Below, piece after piece: positions 23,080 through 36,960 of a stretch of 64,000 nucleotides of DNA. Position numbers and translations under genes: made by a program. The DNA comes from Margaritifera margaritifera (Eukaryota > Mollusca > Bivalvia > Unionida > Margaritiferidae): the NCBI GenBank assembly GCA_029931535.1, contig JAQPZY010001301.1:682001-746000 (forward strand), in the 5' to 3' direction. How positions within the stretch are numbered: position 1 is the stretch's first letter; each line of letters opens with the position of its first letter. Below the pieces are notes generated by a model, which had not been told where the DNA came from, ran no database searches, and worked only from the letters and a program-made list of their open reading frames with translations.

Positions 23080-23710
23080 GAATGTTATGAAAACTATTGC
23101 TATAAGATATATTTATTATTTTCTATCTTTACCCATATTAGCTGTCACATTAGAATCGTGTGTCTAATATTGAAAAGCATTTATATACGGATTATTTTAG
23201 TCAAAGGTGGTCAAATTTGTTAAATGGATTCTTTAAACAAGATTATTTAAATGTATGCTTGTTCTAATGGAAATGTCAGACACAATGGATGTCGGCTCGG
23301 TACTGATTGCAAATAAATTAAAAGCCTTCATGCTAGGATGCTTTTGGTTAAAATAGTTCAAATTCTGTTGATTGAGCAAAGCCATTTATACCATAATGTT
23401 TTCTAGCAAATTCGGTCAATTTCTCTGGAGCTGTCTTTTAGAAGACATATACAGTTTTATTATATTTCAGTAATGCCCGCTATATTTGATGGTGGATCTT
23501 CATAATTTATACAAATCAAAAAGCTCTTTGTGTCAGAATGCTTACTGCCGATGTCGATTGAAACTGGTCTAGAGGTTTTTGAGAAGTTTAAAATAGCAAG
23601 CGTCGAAACGCCAGACGCTGCAAGTTTGAAGACACATGCTGGTCGCAGGGCTATGTCATAAGCTCACTTTGCCTTATTGCTAGGTACGAGGTCATCTACT
23701 TCCTAAATGA
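23080..23710. repeat. Dispersed mollusc-type repeat, copy 3
   Basis: Ends ATGTCATAAGCTCACTTTGC, the best-preserved version of this end in the window. Upstream sub-units start near TATATTTGATGGTGG. Confidence 0.55.
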
Positions 23711-23731
23711 CGTAAATAAATGGATTAATAT

Positions 23732-23817
23732 ATTCAAGTCATTTATGTTTCCTGCTGAAAAGTTAACTTTATTCTCCAATTGTTTCTATCGAACTTCTGC
23801 TTGTCCAGTAAGACATT
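23732..23817 (-). pseudogene. Dead type B exon (B3)
   Basis: Aligns with B1 and B2 (CTTAC...GTTCGA...CAATTGGAGAAT) and keeps the acceptor GCTTACAG. It has an in-frame TAG after GAAGTTCGA, a 1 bp deletion, and a donor changed from GTATTT to ATATTA. It cannot be used as an in-frame exon. Confidence 0.7.
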
Positions 23818-24836
23818 CTGTAAGCAAATATAGACATGTAAATCTGTTATAGTCTATTTCAACACGGTTTAATAGGTATACAATCCCAGATATCTTAAGA
23901 AAAGAAAAAAACACATCATGAAATTAAGAATGATAACAGAAAATCTTGGCAACTCGACAGAATAGTTATTTTGAGCAGGTGACTAAAATTCAAATTCAGT
24001 TAAAATTTTATTGTATAGCACATGGAGGTAAATATGGAAATTACTTAAAAGCTGGTAATTGTTGCAACTCATTGTAGGTAATGTTCTGCAAGGTGTTGTT
24101 GGTAAAACTGGTACGATGTTACAGTTTTTCTAATTCGTCCGCCATATCAATGTTGTTTAATGAGAACCTAACACCATTCACACCATAATAGATCGCAAAA
24201 AATTAGAAAAATTACTTTTAAAGACAGAAACTACTTTTACTGGAATTCTCATTGTATGGGCCAAAGACTGCTAAATACTCAGACTTTTAACAGAAATTGA
24301 CACATTCTTAGGTACTCAAAATAACTGAGCTCTCCTGTTGTCAAAATTTATAGTTATCATTTTTAATTTGGTGAAGTATTATTTTTGTTCAGAGTAGCGT
24401 ATGCCTATTCAAACGCAATATTATGAACTTTAAATCATATTGTTATGCCTCACTAACACGTAAGAATACATTAGAATCTGTAAGAAATAGACAAAATACA
24501 GCCATACGAAAACATGTGAATGGAGTACTTTTACAACTCCATGTTGTTTTCTTACTGCTTTTTTTCCCCCTACTTTTCAAACAACATTAAATGTGTGTAA
24601 AAACAATTCTTTTACTTGCAAGCGAAATTATATGCAAAACATAATATCTGAAACTGCTATCTTGACATGATACACACATGACAATTCATTGAATTCGTAC
24701 TTGCCACAACAAAAGTTTACTATAAAATAATTATCTTATGCTGGTATGAATTTAAATATTGCTAAATATTGCTAGAAATAGTGGTATATTTGTTGGAACT
24801 TAAATGTGTGAGTTCGGGGAGGACTTCATATTGTTT

Positions 24837-24840
<4 letters not shown>

Positions 24841-24903
<63 letters not shown>

Positions 24904-24968
24904 TATATGTATATATAATCGTTTGCTGGGATTTTAAATTAGGTTACTGTAGAATGATACTATTTAAA

Positions 24969-25056
<88 letters not shown>
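24841..25056. repeat. Two (TA)n microsatellites
   Basis: TA tracts at 24841-24917 (interrupted by ACACAC and GT) and 24972-25056, separated by about 55 bp of unique sequence. Confidence 0.95.
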
Positions 25057-25059
<3 letters not shown>

Positions 25060-25344
25060 TATTTTTAGGGGGGCCACATGAAAAGAAAAAATTAAGTTGA
25101 CAGTATTCCACACTTTCGTGTCATTTTTAGTTCCAGTATTATACCTATATAAAATGTTGTTACAGTGATTTCACAGTCACAGTCACACTACAGTGCAATG
25201 CAGGAGCATGTTAAAAGTCCTCACCATAAAATTACAGTAGACGAGTCTTCAAAAGTTCTTACAGGGAACTAGCTAAAAGCAATGATCACTGAACCATGAC
25301 TGCGTTTATCTATGGAACTGCTTTGACCGTAATATATCACTCAC

Positions 25345-25400
25345 CTTTCTCTGCCATACATCTTTTAGACTAGTTAGCTCAGCTTCCAGCTTCCAAAGTT
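25345..25400 (-). pseudogene. Dead type C exon (C2)
   Basis: Aligns with C1 through CTTTGGAAG and the donor GTGAGT. The acceptor AG is lost (TTATAAAC where C1 has TTTCAGAATC), and the segment is about 5 bp longer, which would shift the frame. Confidence 0.6.
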
Positions 25401-25704
25401 TATAAAATATTACAAACATTAATTGAAAATTTAATTTAGAGTCTAAAGGAATTGTGGGTGAAATATAGTTTTGAGGATTTAATGTCATGAGCGCCAATAC
25501 GTTTTTTTTTTTTGTGTTTTTTTTTTGTGTTTCCTTTCATCACATATAAGCGTTCCACAAACAGGGTTTCACGCCTGTGAAATGCAAGTTCTATGAGCCG
25601 AATTAACAATTGTTCTGTTCCCCACCATATCTGATTTACAAAGTCTTCAGTACGATATTTTAAAATTAAATCTCAAAATTAATGACGACGATGTCACTGA
25701 AGAA

Positions 25705-25870
25705 AATACAGTGATACCTATATATCTCCACAGTAATAGCTATATCACGTACCAGTTTTAGATATATCACACACCACTGATACCTATATCTGACCATTGT
25801 TATATTGGTGAGAGGAAAATATCAATATCTCACCATGCTTATGCAAGTAAGACAAAACATATTTACATCT
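25705..25870. repeat. Degenerate minisatellite, module copy 3
   Basis: Imperfect GTGATACCTATATATCTCC-like units, paralogous to 5050-5190 and 12660-12850. Confidence 0.65.
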
Positions 25871-26723
25871 ACCATGCTTAAGCGGGCAATACAAAAATAC
25901 AAATTGTCATGAAAGTGTGGCATACAAAATATAAACATACATTGTAGCGATAATAATGCCAAGAAATTTATCACAATGCCTTAGTTTATTTTTAGCAGAT
26001 GAGACAAAAAATTTTAAATGTCACATGTTCCATTGGACACTTCTGAGAAGAAAAAAAAAATGATTAAAAACTGGTTTATGAAGCAGTTCAAGAAATTCCT
26101 GAAGTCAATTTATAACCTTCAGCGTGTCTCCGTGCTAACCGCTATGAATCCCCGTGGTGGAAATGGTGTGAAGTGATAATTTTACATTTATTTCATTGAC
26201 AAATTAGTACCGAATAGAATATTTAAGGTTTTTGGAGTCTGATTAGGTCTATGATTTACGATGATCGGTGGTTGAAACCGTAATGCTCCTTGGGCAAGTT
26301 ATATCCTCTTGTACATACCTCCAAATAAAGCAGACATATAGTTTCTAGACCTCTATATTTATTATTTTACTTATTCTATGAAAGGCTGGATATGGGGAAA
26401 GAATTATGAAAAACATACCTTTGTCGGTGACAAAACATATAGGGATATAACTTAAAAACCTCTTTGTAAAAGAGATCTAGTGCTTATAATTATTTTAGTG
26501 TGAATATTTATGTAGGTACATTAGTTTCTTCGACTGTTTGAAAAGCTGGAACATTTAGTTATTGAGAACAAAAGCTTTTAATCATTTCTTTGAGCAGTAT
26601 TGGATATGTTTTGGGTGTCTGATGTTTTTTATCCCTCTTGTACAAACTTTATGCAATATCCCAAAAGGCAAAGATCACTATGCCATCATGGCCGTAGTTT
26701 TAAAATAATTCATAGTCACCAAG

Positions 26724-26724
26724 A

Positions 26725-26803
<79 letters not shown>
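26724..26803. repeat. (TA)n microsatellite
   Basis: About 80 bp of TA with one TACAT interruption, in the intron between A3 and the dead C2. Confidence 0.95.
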
Positions 26804-26804
<1 letters not shown>

Positions 26805-28947
26805 GTTTATTTCTAATAAGGAAATCGAATCAAAAATCCAGTATTTTGCCCAAGAATAAGGAATAAATTTTAATTTTCAGCATATGGTTCTTTAAACATG
26901 CACAGATTAACTGATTTATTTACTTGTTTCATTTACTGATACAAACAATCTTGTTATGTATGCATGTAAGATGCCTAATTATCCTAACAATTGATTTTCC
27001 TCTTCATTCTGTGCAAGGTATCACTACACTAATGAAGTTCCTTACATATTTCCTTCATTTGATGACATTTTATTATGAAATCCAGTGGATTAATTGTAAG
27101 TCCAGATGCACCAAAACCATCTTACTTACGTTATGCACTCACATGGATAAAATATATCCCAAAATCAGCAGAGGATATTTTGCATTTTCTGGAAATTATT
27201 GCAGTTGGAAGAAATAACTGGAAGTAGCCTTTGCTGAACCGGCCGAATAACACCTATTTGTTGTGTAATCTTACGGAAAAGCCCAGAGACTGTGCTCAAT
27301 AAACATCTCTTTTTTAAAAGCTTTAATTTTTCTTTTTTTTTAATGCAAGTAACATTCGTCACTACTTATCTAATTCCCAGGAAAACTCAGAGAATAATAA
27401 TAATGTTTATCATAGAGACTACAAGGATGCAACACCAAATGATTGGATCAAAAAGTGTAGTGATACCTTCCAAGGAGAAAGCTCAACGTGGAGGCAATGC
27501 AGAAGGGATTAACTGTACCACTGGGATGCACAATGAAACGGAAATTCGTGAGTTTTACTGTACGTATGTTACATTCTTACTATCCTCAAGGTGATATTTA
27601 ATGCATACTCTACAGGGGTGGATGCAGGATCATTTTTCTAACAGTTTTCAAGTTAAAAGGAGTGTTTTGTTTTGCATAAAATGGCAGAATTTCTTGAAAG
27701 GTACTATTTTGATTGGAACATATGGGAAGTCAGGTGTTCGAATCCCCTTTAAATCCACCCTTTGCTCTACATTCTTGTACTAAGCCTAATATTGCATTTC
27801 AGTTACAACCAGTTAAAATTATTCTAAGTATATAAAAAGCCGCAAGGGAACACTATCAATAAAGCCATTTATTTATGTGGTGTTTATTTTTTCTAGCTGT
27901 CACTCTTTAGAGAGCAGGTAGGTAGTTAAAATGCTATGACATCTGGATGATCCATAGGGTGAATCTAAGATGATAAACAAGAAGGCTTGGACCAGCAAGT
28001 TAAGCAGAAGATCAAACCATTGCTGTAAAATACAATGGCATTCACCAGAAGATCAAACCTTGCAGAAGGGTTTATCTTACTTTCATTCTGATTCATCCAA
28101 GGTGTAACAAAATTGTCAACGGTTTTAGGAAAAATAAGCGAATGAAAACAAACTTTACAAAATACTTATTGAACAGGTTCTATGAATGTAATTCAGATTT
28201 AACATCAAAGGAGGGAGTGAAAACATTTAGTGGAATTAATTTGACAAGCTTGATAAAGAGCTTCGGTTCAAATATGAACAAAATCCTTAAAGGATTTTAG
28301 GTAATATAAGCAAATAAAAAAGCTTTCATAATGATTTATCCAAAGTATGAACAAAATCAATCAATGGGTTTACAACATACGGAAATGGAAACAAACTTTA
28401 CAAAATACTTATTAAGCAGTTTATGTTACTGCAACTGAGATTAAACGTTGAATAAGTGAGTAAACAGGGAATGAATTTGTCTGGCTTTATAAAGATTTAT
28501 TCCAAATGTGAACAAAATCCCGCAAGGTTTTTAGGAAATATCAGCAAATGAAGAGAAAAAAAAACCCTTAAGCAAAACCCTGACACAAATGTTCCATAAC
28601 TGTAACCTTCACATCAATGTGAAACAGGAAATGCCGCATCTTGCAGTATGAATTATCTTTGACTCATACGAATGCATGCTAAGTATGGTGTGAAATATAT
28701 CAAGGGGTTAACTTTATGCAGTGTCGATATATACGTATGTTAGATATAAAACTATTAATCCCACTAACAATCTCCTAAAATGTCCACTCAATTCATTGTG
28801 TTATCATTATTCTAGCATTCCATCCCACCGTGAGACTATAGAATATATATGACACAAAAATGAAAATTAGCTTCACCACTGTATATGGTTTTCAGAAAAA
28901 TGAAAACTGCAAGTTACATTTCTCCTATTACGACCGAAACAAATTAC

Positions 28948-29073
28948 CTGATTTCTGTTCAGTCTCTTTCAATAGCTGATCTTTCTTTCTGATATCTGAC
29001 AGAGCACTTGAAAGCCTCTGCGTGAGGTTGTCTTTTTCTTTTGCCAAATTCTGTTCTCTTGAAACCAGTCCAT
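28948..29073 (-). CDS. Coiled-coil cassette exon A3
   Basis: 126 bp, acceptor CATTTTCAG, donor TCAG|GTAATT. Changes from consensus: G2, R6, L10, A11, N16, T18, R20, L25, D27, R29, K30, Q40 and S42. Intermediate between the old A1/A2 pair and the young array, as expected if the array grew from this copy. The longer open frame over this region is a different, non-coding frame. Confidence 0.75.
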
Positions 29074-29344
29074 CTGAAAATGCAAATTTAGGTAAAATAA
29101 TAGTAACAGTCTCTTATGCAGTTCTGACGCAATAACTGTATACTGTGAGAAATGTATAAAATATTGTGAGAATGATAATCTTTTAACATAGTCAATTTTA
29201 AATATGACACAATTCAAGTTACTTCATTATATAATCGAATAATTGAATATGTAAATTTAATTATCATCTTATCAATTATCAATATAGTATACCTTTACAA
29301 CATAACTGAGTTGTGTGTATCATATAAATGAATTTTGTTCACAC

Positions 29345-29347
<3 letters not shown>

Positions 29348-29389
<42 letters not shown>
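29348..29389. repeat. (CA)n(TA)n microsatellite
   Basis: About 28 bp of CA then TA, in the intron between A4 and A3. Confidence 0.9.
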
Positions 29390-30514
29390 TATATGTGCTA
29401 GCATTTCTTCTTAATAGCTGTCACCTTTTACGAGGTAGGTAGGTAGGGACAATACTATGACAGCTGAGTGATCTATAGAATCAATCTACAATGATAAACA
29501 TGAAGGCTGCGACCCGCATGTTGGGTAAATGATCGAAGCATTGCTGTAAAATACATAGCATTTACCATAAAATCTTTAAGCTAGCACGTTGCAGAATGAT
29601 TTGTCTTACCTTGACTATGCTTCATCAAAAGTACAAATAAGATCATTAGTGGCTTTAGGACACATAAGCAAATGAAAACAAACTTTGGAAAAAATATTTA
29701 TTGAACAGTCTCTATGACTGCGATCCAGATCAAATGTCCAACGATGGAGTGAACGTTTAGTGAAATGCATTTGCCTACATTGATAAAGATTTGATCGAGT
29801 ATGAACGAAATCTTTCAATGAGATTCGAAATTATAAGCAAGTAAAAATAAGTCAAACAAAACCCTAGCACAAATTTTCTATAACTGTAAACTTGATAGTG
29901 TCCTGCAGTAATAATTGTCTTCGATTCATAAGAATGCATGCTAAGTATGATGAAAATCTACCAAGGGTTTAGGTACGTTATGCTTATTCGCAGCTTAACC
30001 AACCCTTAACAATATGTTGATATAGTAGCTGCTGACGTCGGTGGAAATGTGACCACTATTTTTCACATGACAAACCCTAGATATGTATTCATGGAACAAT
30101 AATGTCCCTTCACAGTGACTTGAAGAGAAACGGTAAATAGACGGACGAAGTTGACATTATATGCTCCTTCCGTACTGGTGGAGTAAACGAAAAACATTAA
30201 ATATGTGGAATCCAAAAACGGACATTTAAAAATAGGATGTGTTCATATTGATGCACTTGAAAAAAACTTTCTGGTTTTGAAACTTAATGCAATGTTAATC
30301 ACATAAATATGTACGAGATAAAAGTATTAATTATGCCAAAATTCTGCAAAAATTTCTGCTGAATTAATTTACTATAATTTTCCTAGTATTTTGTCCCATT
30401 GTGAGGCCATAGCATACGTGACAAAATGTAAATTAGGGTAATCTGTTTTTATAGGATTGTCAGTAAATGACAATTCTCAGTAAGGTTTCTCCTACTACGA
30501 ATGAAACAAATTAC

Positions 30515-30640
30515 CCAATCTTTTTTCAGACTCTTTCAATAGCTGATCTTTCTCTGTGATATGTGACTGAGCACTTGAAAGTTTCTGCATGAGGTCATCT
30601 TTTACTTTCTTAAAATTCTGTTCCTTTGAAACAAGTTCAT
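30515..30640 (-). CDS. Coiled-coil cassette exon A4
   Basis: 126 bp, acceptor CATTTTCAG, donor TTGG|GTAATT. It differs from consensus only at K11, V13, S38 and R41. Confidence 0.8.
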
Positions 30641-32666
30641 CTGAAAATGTAAATATAGGAACAATTATAATAATAGTATCTTATGTAGCTGTGGACCAAT
30701 AACTGCATACTGTGCGAGAGGTGTAAAACTTTGTGCTAATAATAGACTTGATACATAATCAAATCTAAATATGACACAATTTTAATTATTTCACTAGACA
30801 GTGGAAAATCGGACATTTAATTATCATCTTATATGCATCATAAATATCAGTAAAACATACATTTAAAACAGAAATGGGCTGTGTATCATAAAAAATGAAT
30901 CATACAAAATTATATATATATGTGTGTATGTGTGTGTGTCCGTCTGTGTGTTACTTGTTAGGGTATTTTATGTTATTAACTCTCTTTTTGGGATGGAGAA
31001 AGATTGTTCAAATGCTATGACAGCTGGGTCATCCTCACAGTGATTCTAAGGTGTTAAACAAGATGGCCAGTACATGCTTGTTGACCAGAAGATCGAAACA
31101 TTGCTGTAAAATACATGGAATCGACCATAAGATCAAACCGTTAAGCGAGCTCGTCGTAGAATGATTTATCGTACTTTCATAATGATTCGTCCAAAATATG
31201 AGCAAGATCCATGAATAGACTGAGGACAGATAAGCAAATGAAACAAACTTTAGAAAATACTTATTGAACAGTTTGTATAACTGCGATCTCGATCAACTGT
31301 CAAACAGAGTTGTGAATGTTTAGTGGAATGAATTTACCTAGCTTGATAAATATTCGTTCCAAGAATGAACACAATCCTTGAAGCTGTTTTTTTTAGGAAA
31401 TATCAGCAAATGAAAAACAGACTTTAAGCGAAAACCTAACACAAATTTTCATTAACTCTGACTATGATAGTAAGCTCAAACGGGAAATCACGTGCCGTTC
31501 AGTATGAATTGTCTTCGATTCATAATAATGTATGCTAAATATTATTTTATTTTTTGTTGTAGAATTGTATGTTACCAGGTGTCACTTTAAGGAAGTAGGC
31601 AGGTAGTTAAAATGCTATGAGAGTTGGGTGATCAAAATGTGAATCTAAATTTATATACAAGAAGGCCCAGGTCTGCATGCCTGACCGGTATGTTGAGCAG
31701 AAGAACGAAGCATTGCTATACAATAAATTGCATTGACCTTACGATCAAACCTTTAATCCAGCATGTCACAGAATAAGTTATCTTTGGTTCATAATGATTC
31801 ATACAAGTTATGAACAGAATCTATCAATGGGTATTGAACATATAACCGAATGAAAGCAAACTTTGGAAAATAACTATTCAACGGTTTCTGTGACTGCGAC
31901 CCAGATACAACGTCATACTTGGGAGTAAACATCTAATAAAAAAATATTCTATGAGTGAAGAAAACCTTACACAAATGTTCTATAACTTTGACCTTGATAA
32001 TATGGTCAAACGCGAAATCGCGTGTTTTCCAGTATAGATTGTTTTCGATTCATAAGAATTTATGCTAAGTATGATGAGAATCTGTCAAGTGTTTTAGGTA
32101 AAATATGCTTATTTACAGCTTAACCAAAACCAATGCAATCTGCGTGCATCATCACTGCTGATGTGATTGTGCTTTCTCATTTCCCACAAACGATGTCTTC
32201 ACAAAACCGTCGAACATATTCTTGGAACCTTAATGCACCATCACACTCACCTGAAGACGAACGTTAAATTGACGGGCAAAAGTGACAGTTTATGATCCTT
32301 CCATACTCGCGGAGAGAAAGGAAAACATCATTTTTTGTTATCAAAATAACACTGTTCTTGCATGTGGATATTCCATATACAACATTCATAAATAGAATGT
32401 GTTGCCATTGATGCCATTGAAAACCCTTCAATGTTGTGAACTTAATGTTGTGTTAATCACATAAATATATACGAAATTAATTCCATTAATAGCATTGTAA
32501 CATGTTTTGCTCAATTAATGTTAGTATCATTTCTTGCAGCCTTTAGCCACACTGTGAGATTATATTATATGTGACAAGATGAAACTTAATGTAATCTGTG
32601 TATAGGATTTTCATAAAATTGACAACTGTGGGTAAGGTTTCCCTTATTACCACTGAAGCAAATTAC

Positions 32667-32792
32667 CCAATTTCTTGCCAGTCTCTTTCAATATCTGATC
32701 TTTCTCTGTGATATGTGACTGAGCACTTGAAAGTTTCCGCATGAGGTCATATTTTTCTTTCTCAAAATTCTGTTCCTTTAAAACAAATTCGT
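32667..32792 (-). CDS. Coiled-coil cassette exon A5
   Basis: 126 bp, donor TTGG|GTAATT. Changes: F3, L5, Y15, R19, I34, G39. The split Asp codon is GAC rather than GAT. A foldback element sits 28 bp upstream of the exon in transcript sense (32821), where it could affect the branch-point region. Confidence 0.8.
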
Positions 32793-32820
32793 CTGAAAAT
32801 GTAAATATAGGAAAAATCAT

Positions 32821-33022
32821 ACAGGTTAGAGAATTTTAATTCGTACTCTACGGAGATTCGAAACCGGATCCGCGGGTTATATCGCGGTTATCAGCGGGTT
32901 ATCTGTAGAATGCGAATTAAAATGCTCTAACCTGTATATAAATATTATTTATTCCTATTTATAAATTCTGTTAATGTTATCAAACATTCTCCTGTAGAAA
33001 CCAGAGATAGCACTTTCCGCTC
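32821..33022. mobile_element. Foldback element, copy 3
   Basis: Left arm ACAGGTTAGAGAATTTTAAT and right arm ...AATTAAAATGCTCTAACCTG pair over about 31 bp around a 60 bp core. The minus strand has GGTTTCGAATCTC, a near-perfect B box. The right flank ends GAGATAGCACTTTCCGCTCTG and runs directly into a (CTGT)n(CT)n(AT)n tract. Confidence 0.65.
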
Positions 33023-33037
33023 TGTTTGGTGTATATG

Positions 33038-33145
<108 letters not shown>

Positions 33146-34575
33146 ATTTGTGGTAGTTTATATGTTACTGTCAGTTTTTTTGGGAAGGAGATAGGTTGTT
33201 CAAATTCTGTGATAGCTGGGCAATCCTCAGAGTGAATATAAGGTGTTAAACACAATGGCCAGTACATGCTTGTTGAGCAGACGTTCGAAACATTGCTGTA
33301 AAGTACATGGAATCGACCATAAGATTAAACCGTTAAGTGAGCACATTGTTGAGTGATTTATCTTACTTTCGTAATGATTCATCCAAAGTATGAAGATCCA
33401 TGAATGGCTTAGGGACAGATAAGCATGATAAACATTCGTTTCAAAAATGAAAAAAATCCTTCACGATGTTTATAGGAAATATCAGCAAATGAAAAAAGGA
33501 CATTAAGTGAAAACCTAACCCAAATTTTCTTTAACTCTGACCATGATAGTAAGCTCAAACGGGAAATCACGTGCTCTTTAGTATGAATTGTCTTCGATTC
33601 ATAAGAATTTGTGCTAAATATGATATTATTTGTGGTAGAATTGTATGTTACTAAGTGCCATTTTAAGGAAGTCGGCAGGTTTTTAAAATGCTATGAGAGT
33701 TGCTTGTATAAACTTATATACAAGAATGCCCGGGCCTGCATGCCTGACTGCCATGTTGAGCAGAAGATCGAAGCATTACTGCGTAATAAATTGCACTGAC
33801 CTTATAATCAAACCTTTAATCGAGCATGTCACGGAATAAGTTATCTTACCTTCCTTGATAACATGAACATTTAAAAAAAAATATATTCTATGTGTGAAGA
33901 AAACCTTACACAAATGTTCTATAACTTTGACCTTGATAATAAGGTCAATCGCGAAATCACGTGTTTTGCAGTATAGATTGTTTTCGATTCATAAGAATTT
34001 ATGCTAAGTATGATGAGAACCTATCAAGTGTTTTAGGTAAAATATGCTAATTTACAGTTTAACCCAAACCAAAGCAATCTGCGTGCATCATCACTGCTGA
34101 TGTGATTGCAATTTCTCCCTTCCCACAAACGCTGTCTTGTCAAAATCTTCTAATATATTCTTCGAACTTTAATGTTCCTTCATGCTCACCTGAAGACGAA
34201 CGTCGTACTCGCGGAGAGAAAGGGAAACATCATTTTATGTTATCTTAATAACACTGTCCTCGCATTTGGATATCCCATACAATATAGTCATAAATAGAAT
34301 GTGTTGCCATTCATACCACTGAAAAACCTTTAATGTTGTGAACTTAATGTTGTGTAAATCACATAAATATATATGAGATAAAGCACTATTTTCATTATAG
34401 GTCTTGTAACATGTTTTGCTCAATTAATGTTATTATTATTTCTTGTAGCATTTAGCCACACTGTGAGGTTATATCATATGTGACAAGATGAAAATTAATG
34501 TAATCTGTGTATAGGATTTTCATAAACATGACAACTGTAGGTATGGTTTCTATTCTTACGGCTGAAGCAAATTAC

Positions 34576-34701
34576 CCAATGTCTTGCCAGTCTCCTTCAA
34601 TAGCTGATCTTTCTCTGTGATATGTGACTGAGCACTTGAAAGTTTCTGCATGAGGTCGTATTTTTCTTTCTCAAAATTCTGTTCCTTTGCAACAAGTTCA
34701 T
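34576..34701 (-). CDS. Coiled-coil cassette exon A6
   Basis: 126 bp. Acceptor CATTGTCAG (one change in the pyrimidine tract), donor TTGG|GTAATT. Changes: A5, Y15, G39, T41. Y15 and G39 are shared with A5, so the two form a neighbouring pair. Confidence 0.8.
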
Positions 34702-35193
34702 CTGACAATGTAAATATAGGACACATCATAGTAATTGTGCCTTTTGTAGTTGTTGTGCAATAACTGCATAGTGTGCGAAAGGTGTAAAACTTTGTGCTAA
34801 TAATAAACTTGTTACATAGTCAAATCTAAATATGAACAAAGCGGAGAGTCAAAATATGACACTTTAATATACTTTCACAATGACATGAAGAAGGACATTT
34901 ACTAGACGGACTAAAGTGACATTATATGCTACTTAAAAAACTTTCAAGGTTTTGAACGGAACTCAGTGCTGTATTTATAACATAAATATGTACGAGATAC
35001 AAGAATTCATTCAATTAAAAGTCTCACAAATGGTTAACTTAGTTAGCTGTATTATTATTTCACTAGAATTTCGTCTCACTTACAGGCTATATCACATGTG
35101 GCAAAATGAAAATTTGAATATTCTTTTTAAAGAATTTACAGAAAAATGAAAACTGTATGTAAGGTTTCTCCTATTACGACTAAAACAAATTAC

Positions 35194-35319
35194 CCAATTT
35201 CTTTTCAGTCTCTTTCAATAGCTGATCTTTCTCTGTGATATGTGACTGAGCACTAAAAAGTTTCTGCATGAGGTCGTCTTTTTCTTTCTCAAAATTCTGT
35301 TCCTTTGAAAAAAGTTCAT
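35194..35319 (-). CDS. Coiled-coil cassette exon A7
   Basis: 126 bp, donor TTGG|GTAATT. Changes F4 and F22. It sits only 618 bp from A6, the shortest unit, because most of the intervening unit (including the TA/GA tract) is deleted. Confidence 0.8.
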
Positions 35320-36834
35320 CTGAAAATGTAAATATAGGAAAAATCATGATAATAGTGCCTTATGTAGTTGTGGAGCAATAACTGCATAGTGTGGGAAGGG
35401 TGTAAAACATTCCGATAATAATAAGTTTGTTACATAAACAATTCTAAATATGACAAAATGTAAACATGTCTTACTATACAATGAAAATGGACATTTAGTC
35501 ATCATCTTATAGGTATCATAATTATCATAATAATATACATTTTGAACATAATTGGGTAGATAAGCAAAATGGCTCAGAACTGCATGTTTAGCAGAAGATC
35601 GAAGCATTGCTGTAAAATAAATGACATTAACCATAAGACGAAAAGTTTAAGCGAGCACGCAGCAGAATGATTTACCCTCTTTCATAATGATTCATCCAAA
35701 GTATGAACAAAGCCAATCGACTGGTCTAGGGCATATAAGCAAATGAAAACCAACTTTACAAAAGACTTATTAAACAGTTTATATTGCCGCGATCAGGATC
35801 AATTCTCAAACGAGGGAGTAAACTTTTAATGAAACAAATTTGTCTCGCTTGATAAAGATTCATTCCAAGTGTGAACAAAATCCTTCAAGAATTTTAGGAA
35901 ATATCCGCAAATGAAAAACCTTAAACAACATACTAACACATATTTCCTGTAACTGTAACCACTACAGTCAGGTCACATGGGAAATGACGTGTCCTGCAGT
36001 ACGAATTATCTTTGACTTATACGAATTCATGCTAAATGATGATGTGAATATATCACGCGGTTTAAGTTAAATGTACTTATTGTCAGTTTAATCCAAACCT
36101 TAAGAATCTGTTGACATCGTCACTGCTGATGTCAGTGGAAAAGTGACCATTATGTTTCTCATCTCACTGACGATGTCTTGACCAATCCTAGACATGTATT
36201 CAGGGCACTTTAATGTTCTAACACAGTGGCATGAAGAAGGAGGTTAACTAGCAGGACTAAAGTGACATTTTATGCTCCCTCCATATTAGTGGAAAGAAAG
36301 AAAAACATCATATTCTGATATCAAAATATGCTGTCCTTGCTTGGAGATATTACATACACAGATATTTGGAAATAGGATGTGTTGCAATGGACGCACCTGA
36401 AAAACTTTCAAGGTTGTGAAGGTTAAACTTGATGCATTGTTAATTACATAAATATGTACAAGATACTAACGATGTCTTGACAAAACCTAGATATGTATTC
36501 ATGGCACTTTAATGTTCTTTCACAGTGACACGAAAAAGGACGTTAAGTAGACGGGCTAAAGTGACATTATATGCTACTTGAAACACTTTCAAGGTTTTGA
36601 ACTTAATGTTGTGTTTATTACATAAATATGTACGAGATACAAGTATCTATTCAATTAAAAAATATCCCAACATGTTGATTCAATTAATTGTATAATCATT
36701 TTTTTAGCATTGCGACTACTCGTGACGCAATATCATATGTGACAAAACGAAAATTCGAATAATCTTTTCAAAGGATTTTTAGAAAAATGGAAACCGTAAG
36801 TAAGATTTCTCCTATTACGACTTAAACAAATTAC

Positions 36835-36960
36835 CCATTTTATTTTCAGTCTCTTTCAAAGGCTGATCTTTCTCTGTGATATATGATTGAGCAGTTGAAA
36901 GTTTCTGCATGAGGTCATCTTTTTCTTTCTCAAAATTCGGTTCCTTTGAAACAAGTTCAT
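36835..36960 (-). CDS. Coiled-coil cassette exon A8 (proline class)
   Basis: 126 bp, donor ATGG|GTAATT. Changes P8, T23, Y27, P34, N40, M42. It carries two prolines inside the predicted helix, at the ends of heptads 1 and 5. Same class as A11 and A16. In this class, read-through past the donor gives GNLFKS then stop. Confidence 0.8.

Larger units (their letters stand above)
23080..29230. repeat. Founder module, copy 3 (exon A3 alive; B3 and C2 dead)
   Basis: Colinear with modules 1 and 2: dispersed repeat 23080-23710, exon B position 23732, exon C position 25345, minisatellite 25705-25870, intronic block 27075, exon A 28948. It lies next to, and was probably the source of, the A-only amplification that follows. 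Confidence 0.6.

Noticed and set aside
28969..29217. 82-codon minus-strand ORF over exon A3
   Set aside because: It is in a different frame from the exon; the phase-1 cassette frame gives the coiled-coil product.
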